This document shows, piece by piece, positions 53,176 through 61,234 of a stretch of DNA of 64,000 bases; the first letter of the stretch is position 1, and each line of letters begins with the position of its first letter. Below the pieces are notes generated by a model that did no database searches, was not told the DNA's origin, and saw only the letters and a list, made by a program, of their open reading frames with translations. Origin of the DNA: JAXGTO01 sp040774885 (GTDB taxonomy: Bacteria; Actinomycetota; Coriobacteriia; Coriobacteriales; Eggerthellaceae); NCBI GenBank assembly GCA_040774885.1, contig JAXGTO010000001.1:66181-130180 (forward strand), in the 5' to 3' direction. Both the position numbers and the translations under genes were made by a program.

Positions 53176-55686
53176 TTACGAACAGGGCACATCGTACTTG
53201 AGCCTAAAGTAGTTGGTGCATAGATTCGGATTCATATAAGGATCGCCTTCGACGTAATATTCAGCCCATCGATAATGTATGTACGAACTTTCTTTGAAGA
53301 AGCGCAACTTTTTGCTCGCATCAGTCTCGCTGCCTCTTGAAAGGGATTCGTAATGGTAAAGCTCAACTTCAGGCGTATATACGATTAACTTGCCTATTTC
53401 GCGCAACTTCAGACAAAAGTCGACGTCGTTATAGGCAACGGCAAGGGTTTCGGTGAAGCCGTTGACGGCATTGAATGACTCTTTGGAGGTCATCAGACAC
53501 GCCGCAGTTACTGCACTGCAGTTTCGCGTGGCATCGCCAAAGGCGAAAAATCCCCAGTTGCTTTTTGGAAGCCGGATATTGAAGTGTCCCGCAATGCCAC
53601 AGTCGGGTCCGATGACGACACCCTCATGTTGAACGGTGTCGTCTTTGTACAGCAAACGTACACCGACGGCTCCAACTTCGCTGCGCAGGCAATGCCCGAG
53701 CATGCGTTCTATCCAGTCGGGGGAGATAAGCTCGGTGTCGTTGTTGAGCAAAAGGAAATAATCTCCCCTTGCGTTTTGGACGCCGAAATTAATGAGCTTG
53801 GAAAAATTGAACTCATTGCTCCAATACACTACGCGCACACGCGAATCTTGCGATTCGATCTGCTTGTAGTAATCAAATATTTCTTGTTCAGTGCTGTTGT
53901 TTTCCACAATGATTATTTCGAAGTTATCGTAGGTGGATTTCTGCAGAATAGACGAGATGCAGGTTTCGATAATCGGCCTGCAGTCTTTGTTGGGAATGAC
54001 GATGGAAACCAAAGGGCGGTTATCTGGAAGCAAGTAACGGACATCGTAGGTGAAGGGACGTCGAGATAGACTTACTTCAGCGGGAATGCCGAGCCTGTCC
54101 AAGTGTTCTTGCACGGCGCGAATGCCGGCTTTGCTTGCATAGGGCTTAGTGTCGGCATTGGCTGCCGTTGAGTTCTCGGTCATTCTCCAGTGATACAGAA
54201 TTTTTGGAACATGATGGATATGACGCGCGATTTCTGAAATGCGAAGAGCGACATTGTGATCTTGGGCACCGTCGTAGACGCTGGTAGGTTTATCGATTGT
54301 AGCTAGCGATGAAGCGCGAACCGCCATCATATGGCAAAGGAAGTTGTTGTTTCGCAAGAGGTCGATGCTGAAGTCGGGCTTGAAGAAGGCGTCAATATGC
54401 TTTCCGTCCGGAGTCAGCTTGTCTTCGTCGCAATAGAGCATATCGGTATCGGGATGGTCATTGACGGCTTTTGCGTACTCAAACAAGATGTCAGGCTCGA
54501 TGGTGTCGTCGTGATCGAAGAACACGATGAAGTCACCCGTGGCGGCAGCGATTCCTTCATTGGTGTTTTCGGTAATGCCCAGATTATTATCAAGGCGAAT
54601 TTCTATTATGCGATCGTCGAAATCGCAACGTGCCCGAACAGCTGATTTCAGTGCTTGGTCTTCGGGACTGGCATTGACCAGCAGCAGCTCCCATTTGCCA
54701 TAGCTTTGCTCGGTAACGGATTCGACCATAGCTTCGAATAAATCGATGGGGGTTTTGTACAAAGGGACGATGATGCTGAACAACGGCATGTCGGTAAAAA
54801 CAATGTGCCGTTGTTTTTCTAGTGCACCTGCGCCTGTTTTGTGCTTTTTGAACCACTCGTCATAAACGGGGTCTATGCCAGCATTGCATGTCATGACATA
54901 ACCCCGATTGAGGACACCTTCGTATGCGTGATGCTCCGTAACGCAGAACCCCTTAAGATGAGACGAACCAGTGTCTCTTGCAGAAAATCCGACGGCTTCG
55001 AGACCATTGGGTATAAGGACGGAGTATTGCAGTTCACGCAATTGCAAATCGTTTGATAACGATGAAACAACCACCTCGTTGCTGAGCAAAATGGGATTGA
55101 TTGCGATGGAATGGCCATTGCCATCAAAACAGGTGATATCAAGCTTCGAGTCTTCGAAGCGCGGCATCCAAACGGCGATGCGCGCTAATAGTTGGTCGCA
55201 ATCTTCGATAGCTTCTATCAGTTCGATATTGATGCGATCGTACTCTTCGATTTTATCGTAGTCGCGAATGAGGCCTGTAAGTCCTTTTCGCAAGCGGTAA
55301 TTCAATCGTGATTCCCATTTGGCGAGATCCATGTTCTGCATGAAGGAGCTAGAATCGACGACAGTTCCGTCTTCGTTGCGAACCTCAAGGGTGTTTTCCA
55401 AGGTGCCTTTGGTTAGAAGCGGAGTGATGAAAACGAGGTCATATCCCTCTTTGCCATCGGTGGTTGGGAGTAGGAAATACTGAGAGGGGAGCTTGTCGCC
55501 CGAAGTGCTGGCAGATACCGAATGAAGCTTAGAAATGTCTTCGACACCTTTTACGCGCAATCTGGTGTATATCTTACCGTCGCCACGACACGTTCCTTCG
55601 TTAGAGATATTCATGAAGCCCCTTGTGTTGCCAATAATGTCATTAACTTGAAAACTATACCCGAACCGGCCATTGTTGGCATTCAT
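53176..55686 (-). CDS. Large glycosyltransferase with N-terminal beta domain and two GT2 domains
   Basis: The 836-aa protein has about 300 residues of beta-rich N-terminal region, then GT2 domain 1 from about 302 (FSIIVPLYKTPIDLFEAM, VNASPEDQ, DHDDTIEP, YCDEDKL) and GT2 domain 2 from about 555 (VSIVIPNKDCRPIIE, ENNSTEQE, LLNNDTELISPDW, YNDVDFCLKLRE). Tandem GT2 enzymes with CDEDK and NNDTE motifs are rhamnosyltransferase-like, as in RgpF/GacG-type rhamnan synthesis, so with rmlADBC transcribed divergently a rhamnosyl donor is likely (inference). The ATG at 55686 is used; a TTG three codons upstream is possible. It heads the minus-strand operon. Confidence 0.88.
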   Translation of the reverse strand: MNANNGRFGYSFQVNDIIGNTRGFMNISNEGTCRGDGKIYTRLRVKGVEDISKLHSVSASTSGDKLPSQYFLLPTTDGKEGYDLVFITPLLTKGTLENTLEVRNEDGTVVDSSSFMQNMDLAKWESRLNYRLRKGLTGLIRDYDKIEEYDRINIELIEAIEDCDQLLARIAVWMPRFEDSKLDITCFDGNGHSIAINPILLSNEVVVSSLSNDLQLRELQYSVLIPNGLEAVGFSARDTGSSHLKGFCVTEHHAYEGVLNRGYVMTCNAGIDPVYDEWFKKHKTGAGALEKQRHIVFTDMPLFSIIVPLYKTPIDLFEAMVESVTEQSYGKWELLLVNASPEDQALKSAVRARCDFDDRIIEIRLDNNLGITENTNEGIAAATGDFIVFFDHDDTIEPDILFEYAKAVNDHPDTDMLYCDEDKLTPDGKHIDAFFKPDFSIDLLRNNNFLCHMMAVRASSLATIDKPTSVYDGAQDHNVALRISEIARHIHHVPKILYHWRMTENSTAANADTKPYASKAGIRAVQEHLDRLGIPAEVSLSRRPFTYDVRYLLPDNRPLVSIVIPNKDCRPIIETCISSILQKSTYDNFEIIIVENNSTEQEIFDYYKQIESQDSRVRVVYWSNEFNFSKLINFGVQNARGDYFLLLNNDTELISPDWIERMLGHCLRSEVGAVGVRLLYKDDTVQHEGVVIGPDCGIAGHFNIRLPKSNWGFFAFGDATRNCSAVTAACLMTSKESFNAVNGFTETLAVAYNDVDFCLKLREIGKLIVYTPEVELYHYESLSRGSETDASKKLRFFKESSYIHYRWAEYYVEGDPYMNPNLCTNYFRLKYDVPCS

Positions 55687-55806
55687 CTTCTGCAAAACTG
55701 CATTGGCACTATCAAGTGTAGACGCATTTCGTGGACATGAAGGTATGAGGCCATCCGTTGGGATAGAATGCAGATATTACGCATGCATATACGATTAGGG
55801 AGCACC

Positions 55807-56712
55807 ATGAAGGGCATCATTCTGGCCGGCGGTTCCGGCACTCGGCTCTACCCGCTTACCACGGTAACCAGCAAGCAGCTGTTGCCGGTATACGACAAGC
55901 CGATGATCTTCTATCCGCTTTCCACGCTCATGTTGGCGGGCATCAAGGACATCCTCATCATTTCCACGCCAAACGACCTTCCCAAGTTCGAGAGCCTGCT
56001 GGGCGATGGCAGCCAATACGGAATCAGCCTTTCGTATGCCGTGCAGCCTTCTCCCGATGGGTTGGCCCAGGCATTCATCATCGGCGAGGACTTCATCGAT
56101 GGCGACAGTTGCGCCTTGGTTTTGGGCGACAATATCTTCTATGGCAATGGCCTGGGACGCCATCTCACGCGTGCTGTCGAAGGAGCCCAAGGCGGCGGAG
56201 CCACCGTATTCGGTTATTACGTGGACGACCCCGAGCGCTACGGTGTGGTCGAATTCGACGATGAAGGCAAGGCGGTTTCCATTGAAGAAAAGCCCGAGCA
56301 CCCCAAGAGCAACTACGCTGTAACCGGCTTGTATTTCTATGACAACCGCGTGTGCGAAATGGCCAAGAAGGTGAAGCCTTCCGCCCGCGGCGAGCTTGAG
56401 ATCACCACGCTGAACGAAATGTATTTGGCCGACGGCAGCCTGAATGTGGTCACTTTGGGACGCGGCTATGCTTGGTTGGATACGGGCACCATGGACAGCT
56501 TGTTTGAAGCAGGCAATTTTGTGCGCACCATCGAACGCAGCCAGGGCATCATGGTGTCGGTCATCGAAGACATCGCCTATGGCAATGGCTGGATCAGCCG
56601 CGATACGCTTCTGGCTGCCGCCAAGCAGTACGGCAAGAGCCCCTATGGCCAGCATTTGCAGAAGGTCGCTGACAACAAGATCATCGAAGCCAAGGAGTCC
56701 GACAACCGATGA
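55807..56712 (+). CDS. rmlA: Glucose-1-phosphate thymidylyltransferase
   Basis: RmlA makes dTDP-glucose, the first step to dTDP-L-rhamnose. The 301-aa protein begins MKGIILAGGSGTRLYPLT with the nucleotide-binding loop, followed by SKQLLPVYDKPMIFYPLS, LGDNIFYG, VEFDDEGKAVSIEEKPE and AWLDTGTMDSL. AGGGAG precedes the ATG. A TAGAAT box at 55764-55769 could be its -10 element, without an obvious -35. It overlaps rmlD by 4 nt (ATGA), so the four rml genes form one operon, transcribed away from the large GT2 at 53176. Confidence 0.97.
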   Translation: MKGIILAGGSGTRLYPLTTVTSKQLLPVYDKPMIFYPLSTLMLAGIKDILIISTPNDLPKFESLLGDGSQYGISLSYAVQPSPDGLAQAFIIGEDFIDGDSCALVLGDNIFYGNGLGRHLTRAVEGAQGGGATVFGYYVDDPERYGVVEFDDEGKAVSIEEKPEHPKSNYAVTGLYFYDNRVCEMAKKVKPSARGELEITTLNEMYLADGSLNVVTLGRGYAWLDTGTMDSLFEAGNFVRTIERSQGIMVSVIEDIAYGNGWISRDTLLAAAKQYGKSPYGQHLQKVADNKIIEAKESDNR

Positions 56713-57611
56713 AGATTCTCATTACCGGGGCGAATGGCCAGCTGGGAAACGAGTTGCAGCGCATCTTGCGCGAGGGAGCCGCTGAAATAGGGCCCATTTC
56801 CTCCGTTTACAACGGAGCCGAAGTGGCGGCTGGTGATATCGATGTGCTCGATATCACCGACGATGCCGCCGTCGAGGCATTCGTTGACGGCCAAGGCTTC
56901 GACCTCATCATCAACGGTGCCGCCATGACAAACGTCGATGGTTGCGAAAAGGCCGAAGATGCCGCTTATGCCGTCAACGCTGTTGCTGCCGGCAACTTGG
57001 CGCGTGCTGCTGCCAAGACGGGAGCAAAGCTGGTCCATGTGAGCACCGACTACGTGTTTCCGGGAACCGACCCCGAACCGCGTGTCGAGACAGACCCCAC
57101 CGGTCCGGTAAGCGCCTACGGCCGTACCAAGCTTGCGGGCGAAAAGATGGCACTGGAGAATTGCGAGCGTACGTTTGTGGTACGCACGGCCTGGCTCTAC
57201 GGCTACGTGGGCAAGAACTTCGTCAAGACCATGATGGCTCTGGGTCAATCGCATGACTGCATCACGGTGGTCGATGACCAGTTGGGCAACCCCACCAGCG
57301 CCAACGACCTGGCCTACGAGATCCTGGCCATGGCTGCAACCGATAACTTCGGCATCTACCATTGCACCGACGAAGGCACCTGCAGCTGGGCGGATTTCGC
57401 CGAGGCCATCATGCAGGCGGCTGGGTTGGACTGCACGGTTGAACGCTGCACTAGCGCCGAATACAAGCAGATGAACCCTGCGAGCGCAGATCGCCCTGCG
57501 TATTCCAGCTTGGAAAACAAGCACCTTGCCGATACCATCGGCAACCAGATGCGTCCCTGGCGCGAAGCGCTGGCAAACTATTTCGAGAATCTTTCCAACC
57601 TAGGAGCGTAA
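56709..57611 (+). CDS. rmlD: dTDP-4-dehydrorhamnose reductase
   Basis: RmlD reduces dTDP-4-keto-L-rhamnose to dTDP-L-rhamnose, the last step of the pathway. The 300-aa reductase has ITGANGQLGNEL at residues 4-15, NGAAMTNVDGCE, HVSTDYVFPG, the catalytic YGRTKLAGE, and RTAWLYG. It overlaps rmlA by 4 nt and rmlB begins 4 nt after its stop. The gene order rmlA-rmlD-rmlB-rmlC differs from the common rmlBDAC order. Disruption of this enzyme (GacA) is lethal or harmful in streptococci that need wall rhamnan. Confidence 0.96.
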   Translation: MKILITGANGQLGNELQRILREGAAEIGPISSVYNGAEVAAGDIDVLDITDDAAVEAFVDGQGFDLIINGAAMTNVDGCEKAEDAAYAVNAVAAGNLARAAAKTGAKLVHVSTDYVFPGTDPEPRVETDPTGPVSAYGRTKLAGEKMALENCERTFVVRTAWLYGYVGKNFVKTMMALGQSHDCITVVDDQLGNPTSANDLAYEILAMAATDNFGIYHCTDEGTCSWADFAEAIMQAAGLDCTVERCTSAEYKQMNPASADRPAYSSLENKHLADTIGNQMRPWREALANYFENLSNLGA

Positions 57612-57615
57612 CGAC

Positions 57616-58635
57616 ATGGCTCAAGACTTCACCCCCACAAATATCATCGTCACCGGCGGGGCTGGTTTCATCGGCAGCAATTTCGTTCATTGGGTGGTGG
57701 ACAACCAGCCTGATGTTCACGTTACCGTGCTCGATGCGCTCACCTATGCGGGAAATCGCGCCAACTTGGATGGCATCCCCGAAGACCGCATGGACTTCGT
57801 GCATGGAAATATCTGCGACGCTGCTTTGTTGGATGAATTGGTCCCCAAAGCCGATGCCGTGGTGCACTTTGCCGCAGAATCGCACAACGACAACTCCATC
57901 GCCGATCCTGAGCCGTTTGTGCAAACCAATATCACCGGCACGTTTCGTCTGCTTGAAGCTGCACGCAAATACGGCGTTCGCTTTCATCACATCTCTACCG
58001 ATGAGGTGTACGGCGACTTGGCGCTCGATGATCCGGCGCGCTTCACCGAAGATTCGCCCTATTGTCCCTCGAGCCCCTACAGTTCGAGCAAGGCGTCGAG
58101 CGACCTGCTGGTTCGCGCGTGGCACCGCACGTATGGCGTCGAGTGCACCATTTCCAATTGTTCCAACAATTACGGTCCGCGCCAGCACATCGAGAAGTTC
58201 ATCCCGCGCCAGATAACCAACATCATCTGCGGCATCAAGCCCAAGCTGTACGGCGATGGCAAAAACGTACGCGATTGGATTCATACCGAAGACCACTCCA
58301 GTGCCGTTTGGACCATCCTTACCCGCGGACGCATCGGCGAAACGTACCTTATCGGGGCCGATGGTGAAAAGAACAACATCGACGTGCTTCGTGCCATCCT
58401 TGCGGGCATGGGCAAACAACCCGACGATTTCGACTGGGTGCGTGATCGCCCTGGTCATGACCGTCGCTATGCCATCGATTCCACCAAGCTGCGAACAGAA
58501 TTGGGCTGGGCGCCCAAGCACACCGATTTCGACAGCGGTTTGGCGGCTACCATCGAGTGGTATCGCGAAAACGAGGACTGGTGGCGCGGCGTCAAAGAAG
58601 CCACCGAAGCAAAATACGCCAAGCAGGGCCAATAA
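57616..58635 (+). CDS. rmlB: dTDP-glucose 4,6-dehydratase
   Basis: RmlB converts dTDP-glucose to dTDP-4-keto-6-deoxyglucose with bound NAD. The 339-aa protein has VTGGAGFIGSNFVHW near residue 12, AAESHNDNSI, the catalytic STDEVYGDL, PYSSSKASSDLL (Tyr and Lys of the YxxxK motif), and NNYGPRQH. Length and all catalytic residues (Thr/Asp/Glu/Tyr/Lys) are as in the family. A GGAGCG ribosome site overlaps the end of rmlD. It is the third gene of the rml operon. Confidence 0.97.
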   Translation: MAQDFTPTNIIVTGGAGFIGSNFVHWVVDNQPDVHVTVLDALTYAGNRANLDGIPEDRMDFVHGNICDAALLDELVPKADAVVHFAAESHNDNSIADPEPFVQTNITGTFRLLEAARKYGVRFHHISTDEVYGDLALDDPARFTEDSPYCPSSPYSSSKASSDLLVRAWHRTYGVECTISNCSNNYGPRQHIEKFIPRQITNIICGIKPKLYGDGKNVRDWIHTEDHSSAVWTILTRGRIGETYLIGADGEKNNIDVLRAILAGMGKQPDDFDWVRDRPGHDRRYAIDSTKLRTELGWAPKHTDFDSGLAATIEWYRENEDWWRGVKEATEAKYAKQGQ

Positions 58636-58650
58636 GGGAGAATGACCAGC

Positions 58651-59223
58651 ATGAGCGAAGGTAAACAGACGCAGCACGGGAGCTTTACTTTTATGGACAC
58701 GGCTATCGAGGGCGTCAAGATCGTCGACGTCACCGTGCATGGTGACGCGCGCGGGTATTTCGTCGAGACCTACAAGCGTCCCGATTTCGTTGCCGGTGGC
58801 ATCGATGTCGAATTCGTGCAAGACAATCAGAGCTCATCGACCAAGGGCGTGTTGCGCGGACTGCATTTCCAGATAGACCATCCGCAATCAAAACTGGTTC
58901 GCGTGGTGAGCGGGGAAGTGTTCGACGTGGCCGTGGACCTGCGTCCTGGCAGCGCCACCTGGGGAAAATGGGAAGGCGTGGTGCTCACTGCCGAAAACAA
59001 GCGCCAGTTTTTCATTCCGCGTGGATTCGCCCATGGTTTCCTGGTGCTCAGCGAAACCGCCGAATTCTGCTACAAGTGCGACGACGTCTATCATCCCAAC
59101 GATGAAGGTGGGCTCATGTGGGATGACCCCGAGGTGGACATTGAGTGGCCGCACGTCGATGCGCCTATCAACCTTTCCGACAAGGACAAGGTGAACAAGA
59201 GCCTGGCCGAATTGCGCGGGTAG
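58651..59223 (+). CDS. rmlC: dTDP-4-dehydrorhamnose 3,5-epimerase
   Basis: RmlC epimerises dTDP-4-keto-6-deoxyglucose at C3 and C5. The 190-aa cupin has VHGDARGYFVETYKRPDF, VQDNQSSSTKGVLRGLHFQ (catalytic His), VVSGEVFDVAVDLRPGS, FIPRGFAHGF and CDDVYHPNDEGG, all in order. The ATG at 58651 is preferred because AAGGGAG ends 10 nt before it; an ATG at 58642 would leave almost no spacing. It closes the rhamnose pathway operon, and a GT2 gene follows 9 nt after the stop. Confidence 0.95.
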   Translation: MSEGKQTQHGSFTFMDTAIEGVKIVDVTVHGDARGYFVETYKRPDFVAGGIDVEFVQDNQSSSTKGVLRGLHFQIDHPQSKLVRVVSGEVFDVAVDLRPGSATWGKWEGVVLTAENKRQFFIPRGFAHGFLVLSETAEFCYKCDDVYHPNDEGGLMWDDPEVDIEWPHVDAPINLSDKDKVNKSLAELRG

Positions 59224-59232
59224 GTTGACTCC

Positions 59233-60228
59233 ATGCCTGATATCAGCGTGATACCCCGGGTTTCCGTACTCGTACCCGTTTACAACATGGAGCGTTATCT
59301 GCCGCAGTGCCTGGAATCGCTTTTGGTTCAGACATTGGGCGATATCGAAATCATCTGCATTGATGACGGGTCCACCGATTCCAGTCCGGCCATCTTGGAG
59401 CGCTATGCGGCTGAAGACGATCGCATTCGCATCATCACCAAGGACAATACCGGTTATGGCGACAGCATGAACCAGGGAATCGAAGCTGCCTGCGGTATCT
59501 ATATCGGCATCTGCGAGCCCGATGATTATGTTGACTCCGATATGTTTGAGACGTTGGCTTCCGCAGCTGAGCGTCATGGCGACCCCGATATAGTCAAAGC
59601 AGCCTATTGGCGCGAAGTAGATGCCGGCACCGAACAGGAGCGCAGCGTTTCATGCTTTTACTACAACCGCATCGAGCCCATTCGCCAGCCATTCACTTTG
59701 GAAGAATGCCCCGATCTGTTTTTCTACCATCCCAGCATCTGGGCGGCCATTTACCGTCGCTCGTTTTTGAACGATGCCGAAATCCGATTCAAGCCGATTC
59801 CCGGTGCCGGGTGGGCCGACAATCCCTTCATGGCGCGTACGTTGGTTGCTGCCAAGAGCATCGTGTATGTGGACAAACCGCTCTACCATTATCGTGAATT
59901 CGAGGATGGATCCATGAGCCATCTTTCCGATTGGCATATTCTCATCGATCGATGGTGCGAGATGGACGAGGTTTTGCGCGCGGCCGGTATCGACGATCCG
60001 GCCGTTCTGGAATGCCTGTACAACCGCGGGTGCGCCTATATGGAAATGCTCAATGCCGATTTCGACACGTCCGACCCGGCAATTGCCTCAGCCGCGCGTG
60101 CCATGGCGGCGCGTATGGACTACGATGCCATCTATCGTTCGCGACGCATTGACCAGCCGCTTAAAGACGCTTATCAAATGCACGTTCCGCGTCGCAAGCG
60201 ATTGGCGCATCGCATCACGCGCCATTAG
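59233..60228 (+). CDS. Family 2 glycosyltransferase, first of a tandem pair
   Basis: The 331-aa GT2 has VSVLVPVYNMERYLPQC, IDDGSTDSSPAI, NTGYGDSMNQGIEAA and the CEPDDYVDSDMF metal site. It shares HPSIWAAIYRRSFL and PGAGWADNPF with the GT2 at 42553. Its first half is closely similar to the next gene, so the two arose by duplication. The C-terminal part ends in basic residues (VPRRKRLAHRITRH), which may contact the membrane. It follows rmlC by 9 nt and would use a donor in the cytoplasm; dTDP-rhamnose is plausible by position only. Confidence 0.88.
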   Translation: MPDISVIPRVSVLVPVYNMERYLPQCLESLLVQTLGDIEIICIDDGSTDSSPAILERYAAEDDRIRIITKDNTGYGDSMNQGIEAACGIYIGICEPDDYVDSDMFETLASAAERHGDPDIVKAAYWREVDAGTEQERSVSCFYYNRIEPIRQPFTLEECPDLFFYHPSIWAAIYRRSFLNDAEIRFKPIPGAGWADNPFMARTLVAAKSIVYVDKPLYHYREFEDGSMSHLSDWHILIDRWCEMDEVLRAAGIDDPAVLECLYNRGCAYMEMLNADFDTSDPAIASAARAMAARMDYDAIYRSRRIDQPLKDAYQMHVPRRKRLAHRITRH

Positions 60229-60243
60229 TTGCAGGAGATACCC

Positions 60244-61233
60244 ATGCCGCAGCCTGTCGTTTCAATCCTGGTTCCCATTTACAACGTGCAGAAGTTTCTG
60301 CCGCAATGCCTCGATTCCTTGATAGGGCAGACACTGCGCGATATCGAGATCATCTGCATTGACGATGGATCCACTGATTCGAGCCCGGCCATCATTGAGC
60401 GCTATGCCGCTCAAGATGCCCGCATACGTGTGATCACGAAGCAAAACACCGGGTACGGCGATAGCATGAATCAAGGCATTGAGGCCGCCACGGGTGAATT
60501 CGTCGGAATATGCGAGCCGGATGATTATGCCGATCGCCGTATGTTTGCCTCGTATGCGAAGGCTCTGCGTAAATACGATTGCGATCTGGTAAAAAGCGAA
60601 TATTGGGAGCATTTCGATGAAGACGGCAGCGATGTTGTCACCGACTATCTTGCGGACATGCCTAAAAAGCAGCCTTTCGAGCCGCGATGCAACACCCAGG
60701 CCGTGCGTCTGCGCCCTGCCATTTGGTCGGCGTTGTACCGCCGGTCAATGCTGATGGACAACGGCATTCGATTCACGCCGAGCCCGGGGGCGTCGTTTCA
60801 AGACACCGGCTTCGTCCAAAAATGCTGGGTATGCGCTCGCAAGGCCGTTTTCATCCGCAAGGCGTATCTGCACTACCGCATGGACAACGCGGCTTCATCG
60901 TCTAAGTCAACGGCCAAGGTATTCGCCGTGTGCGGGGAATATGAATCGACCTTCGCATTCCTTCGTCAGCGTGGAGCGGGGGAATTCCAGGCGTTTGCGC
61001 CGGCTCTCAATGCTATGCGCAATGACGGGTATGCGTGGAACTACAATCGCATTGCGCCTGAGTGCCATTTGGAATTCGTGCAACGTTGGTCGGATGAACT
61101 CGCGGCAGCCCAAAAACAAGGGGTGCTCGACCTGAGCTTGCACAACCAGCATGATGCCGATCAGATTCGCCAGATAATGGCCGACCCTGCCGGCTTTTGC
61201 CAGAGTCATCCCGAAGGGATGGATTACCTGTAG
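60244..61233 (+). CDS. Family 2 glycosyltransferase, second of a tandem pair
   Basis: The 329-aa GT2 parallels the preceding gene: VSILVPIYNVQKFLPQC, IDDGSTDSSPAI, NTGYGDSMNQGIEAA and CEPDDYADRRMF. The C-terminal halves diverge (here RPAIWSALYRRSML, SPGASFQDTGFVQK), suggesting different acceptors. The ATG at 60244 follows AGGAGA; a TTG at 60229 directly after the previous stop is less likely. It ends one base before the stop of the convergent large GT2, so there is no room for a terminator between them. Confidence 0.88.
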   Translation: MPQPVVSILVPIYNVQKFLPQCLDSLIGQTLRDIEIICIDDGSTDSSPAIIERYAAQDARIRVITKQNTGYGDSMNQGIEAATGEFVGICEPDDYADRRMFASYAKALRKYDCDLVKSEYWEHFDEDGSDVVTDYLADMPKKQPFEPRCNTQAVRLRPAIWSALYRRSMLMDNGIRFTPSPGASFQDTGFVQKCWVCARKAVFIRKAYLHYRMDNAASSSKSTAKVFAVCGEYESTFAFLRQRGAGEFQAFAPALNAMRNDGYAWNYNRIAPECHLEFVQRWSDELAAAQKQGVLDLSLHNQHDADQIRQIMADPAGFCQSHPEGMDYL

Positions 61234-61234
61234 G

